In this document: one piece after another, positions 5,285-5,470 of the stretch
Numbering within the stretch: position 1 is the first letter of the stretch
Layout of the letters: every line of letters begins with the position of its first letter
Assembly: GCA_902520575.1 (NCBI GenBank)
Contig: CABYOG010000056.1
Span: forward strand, 1-5,470
Reading direction: 5' to 3'
Origin: an uncultured SAR116 cluster alpha proteobacterium
Lineage (GTDB): Bacteria > Pseudomonadota > Alphaproteobacteria > Puniceispirillales > Puniceispirillaceae
Length of the DNA: 5,470 bases
Made by a program: the position numbers and the translations under genes
The notes under the pieces: model-generated
Database searches by the model: none
Seen by the model: the letters and a program-made list of their open reading frames with translations, nothing else
What the model was told of the DNA's origin: nothing

Positions 5285-5470
5285 ATGAAACTGCTGTATC
5301 TAAGCAAGGCTATGTTTCACCTGATAAAAACCGTTATAGTGGCTGGGTCTCTTTGGGGCCTGATAGCGGTGATACCTGCTGCTGCGGACAAGCGGCATCT
5401 CCTATTGCAATCAACAACATCAACTCTGAATTCAGGTCTTTATGATGTGCTACTACCTGCATTTACAAAA
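5285..5470 (+). CDS. tupA: Tungstate ABC transporter substrate-binding protein, TupA type (N-terminal part, runs off right edge)
   Basis: The first 62 codons are present. A signal peptide with a basic start, a hydrophobic core (about 17-30) and a probable cleavage site after PAAA (residue 34) shows export to the periplasm; there is no lipobox cysteine. The mature protein opens with LLLQSTTSTLNSGLYDVLLPAFTK (39-62). TTST followed by (D/N)SGL is the hallmark of the TupA/WtpA-like tungstate-binding family, in which these Thr and Ser residues help hold the oxyanion. TupA feeds tungstate (sometimes molybdate) to the TupB permease and TupC ATPase, whose genes would be expected to the right. The first ATG is used here; no clear Shine-Dalgarno sequence precedes it. 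The ATG at 5312 (codon 10) would still leave a good signal peptide but has only AAGG two bases upstream. An in-frame TGA at 5252-5254 excludes much longer forms. TupA versus a generic PstS-like or ModA-like protein: the motif favours TupA. Confidence 0.88.
   Translation, partial: MKLLYLSKAMFHLIKTVIVAGSLWGLIAVIPAAADKRHLLLQSTTSTLNSGLYDVLLPAFTK

Noticed and set aside
1..5470. Mobile element, CRISPR array, tRNA or riboswitch
   Set aside because: No transposase or integrase motifs, no regularly spaced repeats, no tRNA-like cloverleaf, and no intergenic space large enough except the 141-base spacer, where I saw no Moco/Tuco-type riboswitch structure by eye.

Overview
The window looks like alphaproteobacterial DNA of roughly balanced base composition (judged by eye, not computed). 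The assignment rests on the protein families: a biotin/lipoate ligase-like protein of the DUF4444 type, DUF6505-, DUF6352- and DUF6494-like proteins, and a DUF3144-like protein, a set I associate mainly with Alphaproteobacteria. A marine lineage is possible, but that is only an impression. Family names are recalled by sequence pattern, not from a search.

Layout. Bases 1-203 hold the 3' end of a plus-strand gene with a CxxC motif that I cannot name. It converges on a compact minus-strand block of eight genes filling 267-5143. In the direction of transcription these are: a ModE-like DNA-binding protein (5143-4733), a DUF3144-like protein (4683-4396), a secreted monohaem cytochrome c (4377-3925), a DUF6494-like protein (3885-3640), an Mrp/ApbC P-loop ATPase (3640-2540), a biotin/lipoate ligase-like protein (2543-1755), a DUF6505-like protein (1758-1243) and a DUF6352-like protein (1274-267). 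Gaps are at most 49 bases in the first half. The last five genes all touch or overlap (TGATG, ATGA, ATGA and a 32-base overlap), which points to one operon with translational coupling. Diverging from it across a 141-base spacer is the start of a TupA-type tungstate-binding protein (5285 to the right edge). There is no gene-free stretch longer than 300 bases, and I saw no RNA gene, insertion sequence or CRISPR array.

How the parts may work together. TupA and the ModE-like regulator tie the locus to tungstate or molybdate. Mrp is an iron-sulfur cluster carrier, the cytochrome is a periplasmic electron carrier, and the other operon members are small or medium proteins of unknown function. The most economical reading (inference) is an accessory and maturation operon for a tungsten- or molybdenum-dependent, iron-sulfur-containing oxidoreductase whose catalytic subunits lie outside the window, beyond tupA or elsewhere. 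The spacer holds an inverted repeat, CAATAC-N14-GTATTG, that overlaps a plausible promoter for the operon and is a good candidate binding site for the ModE-like protein.
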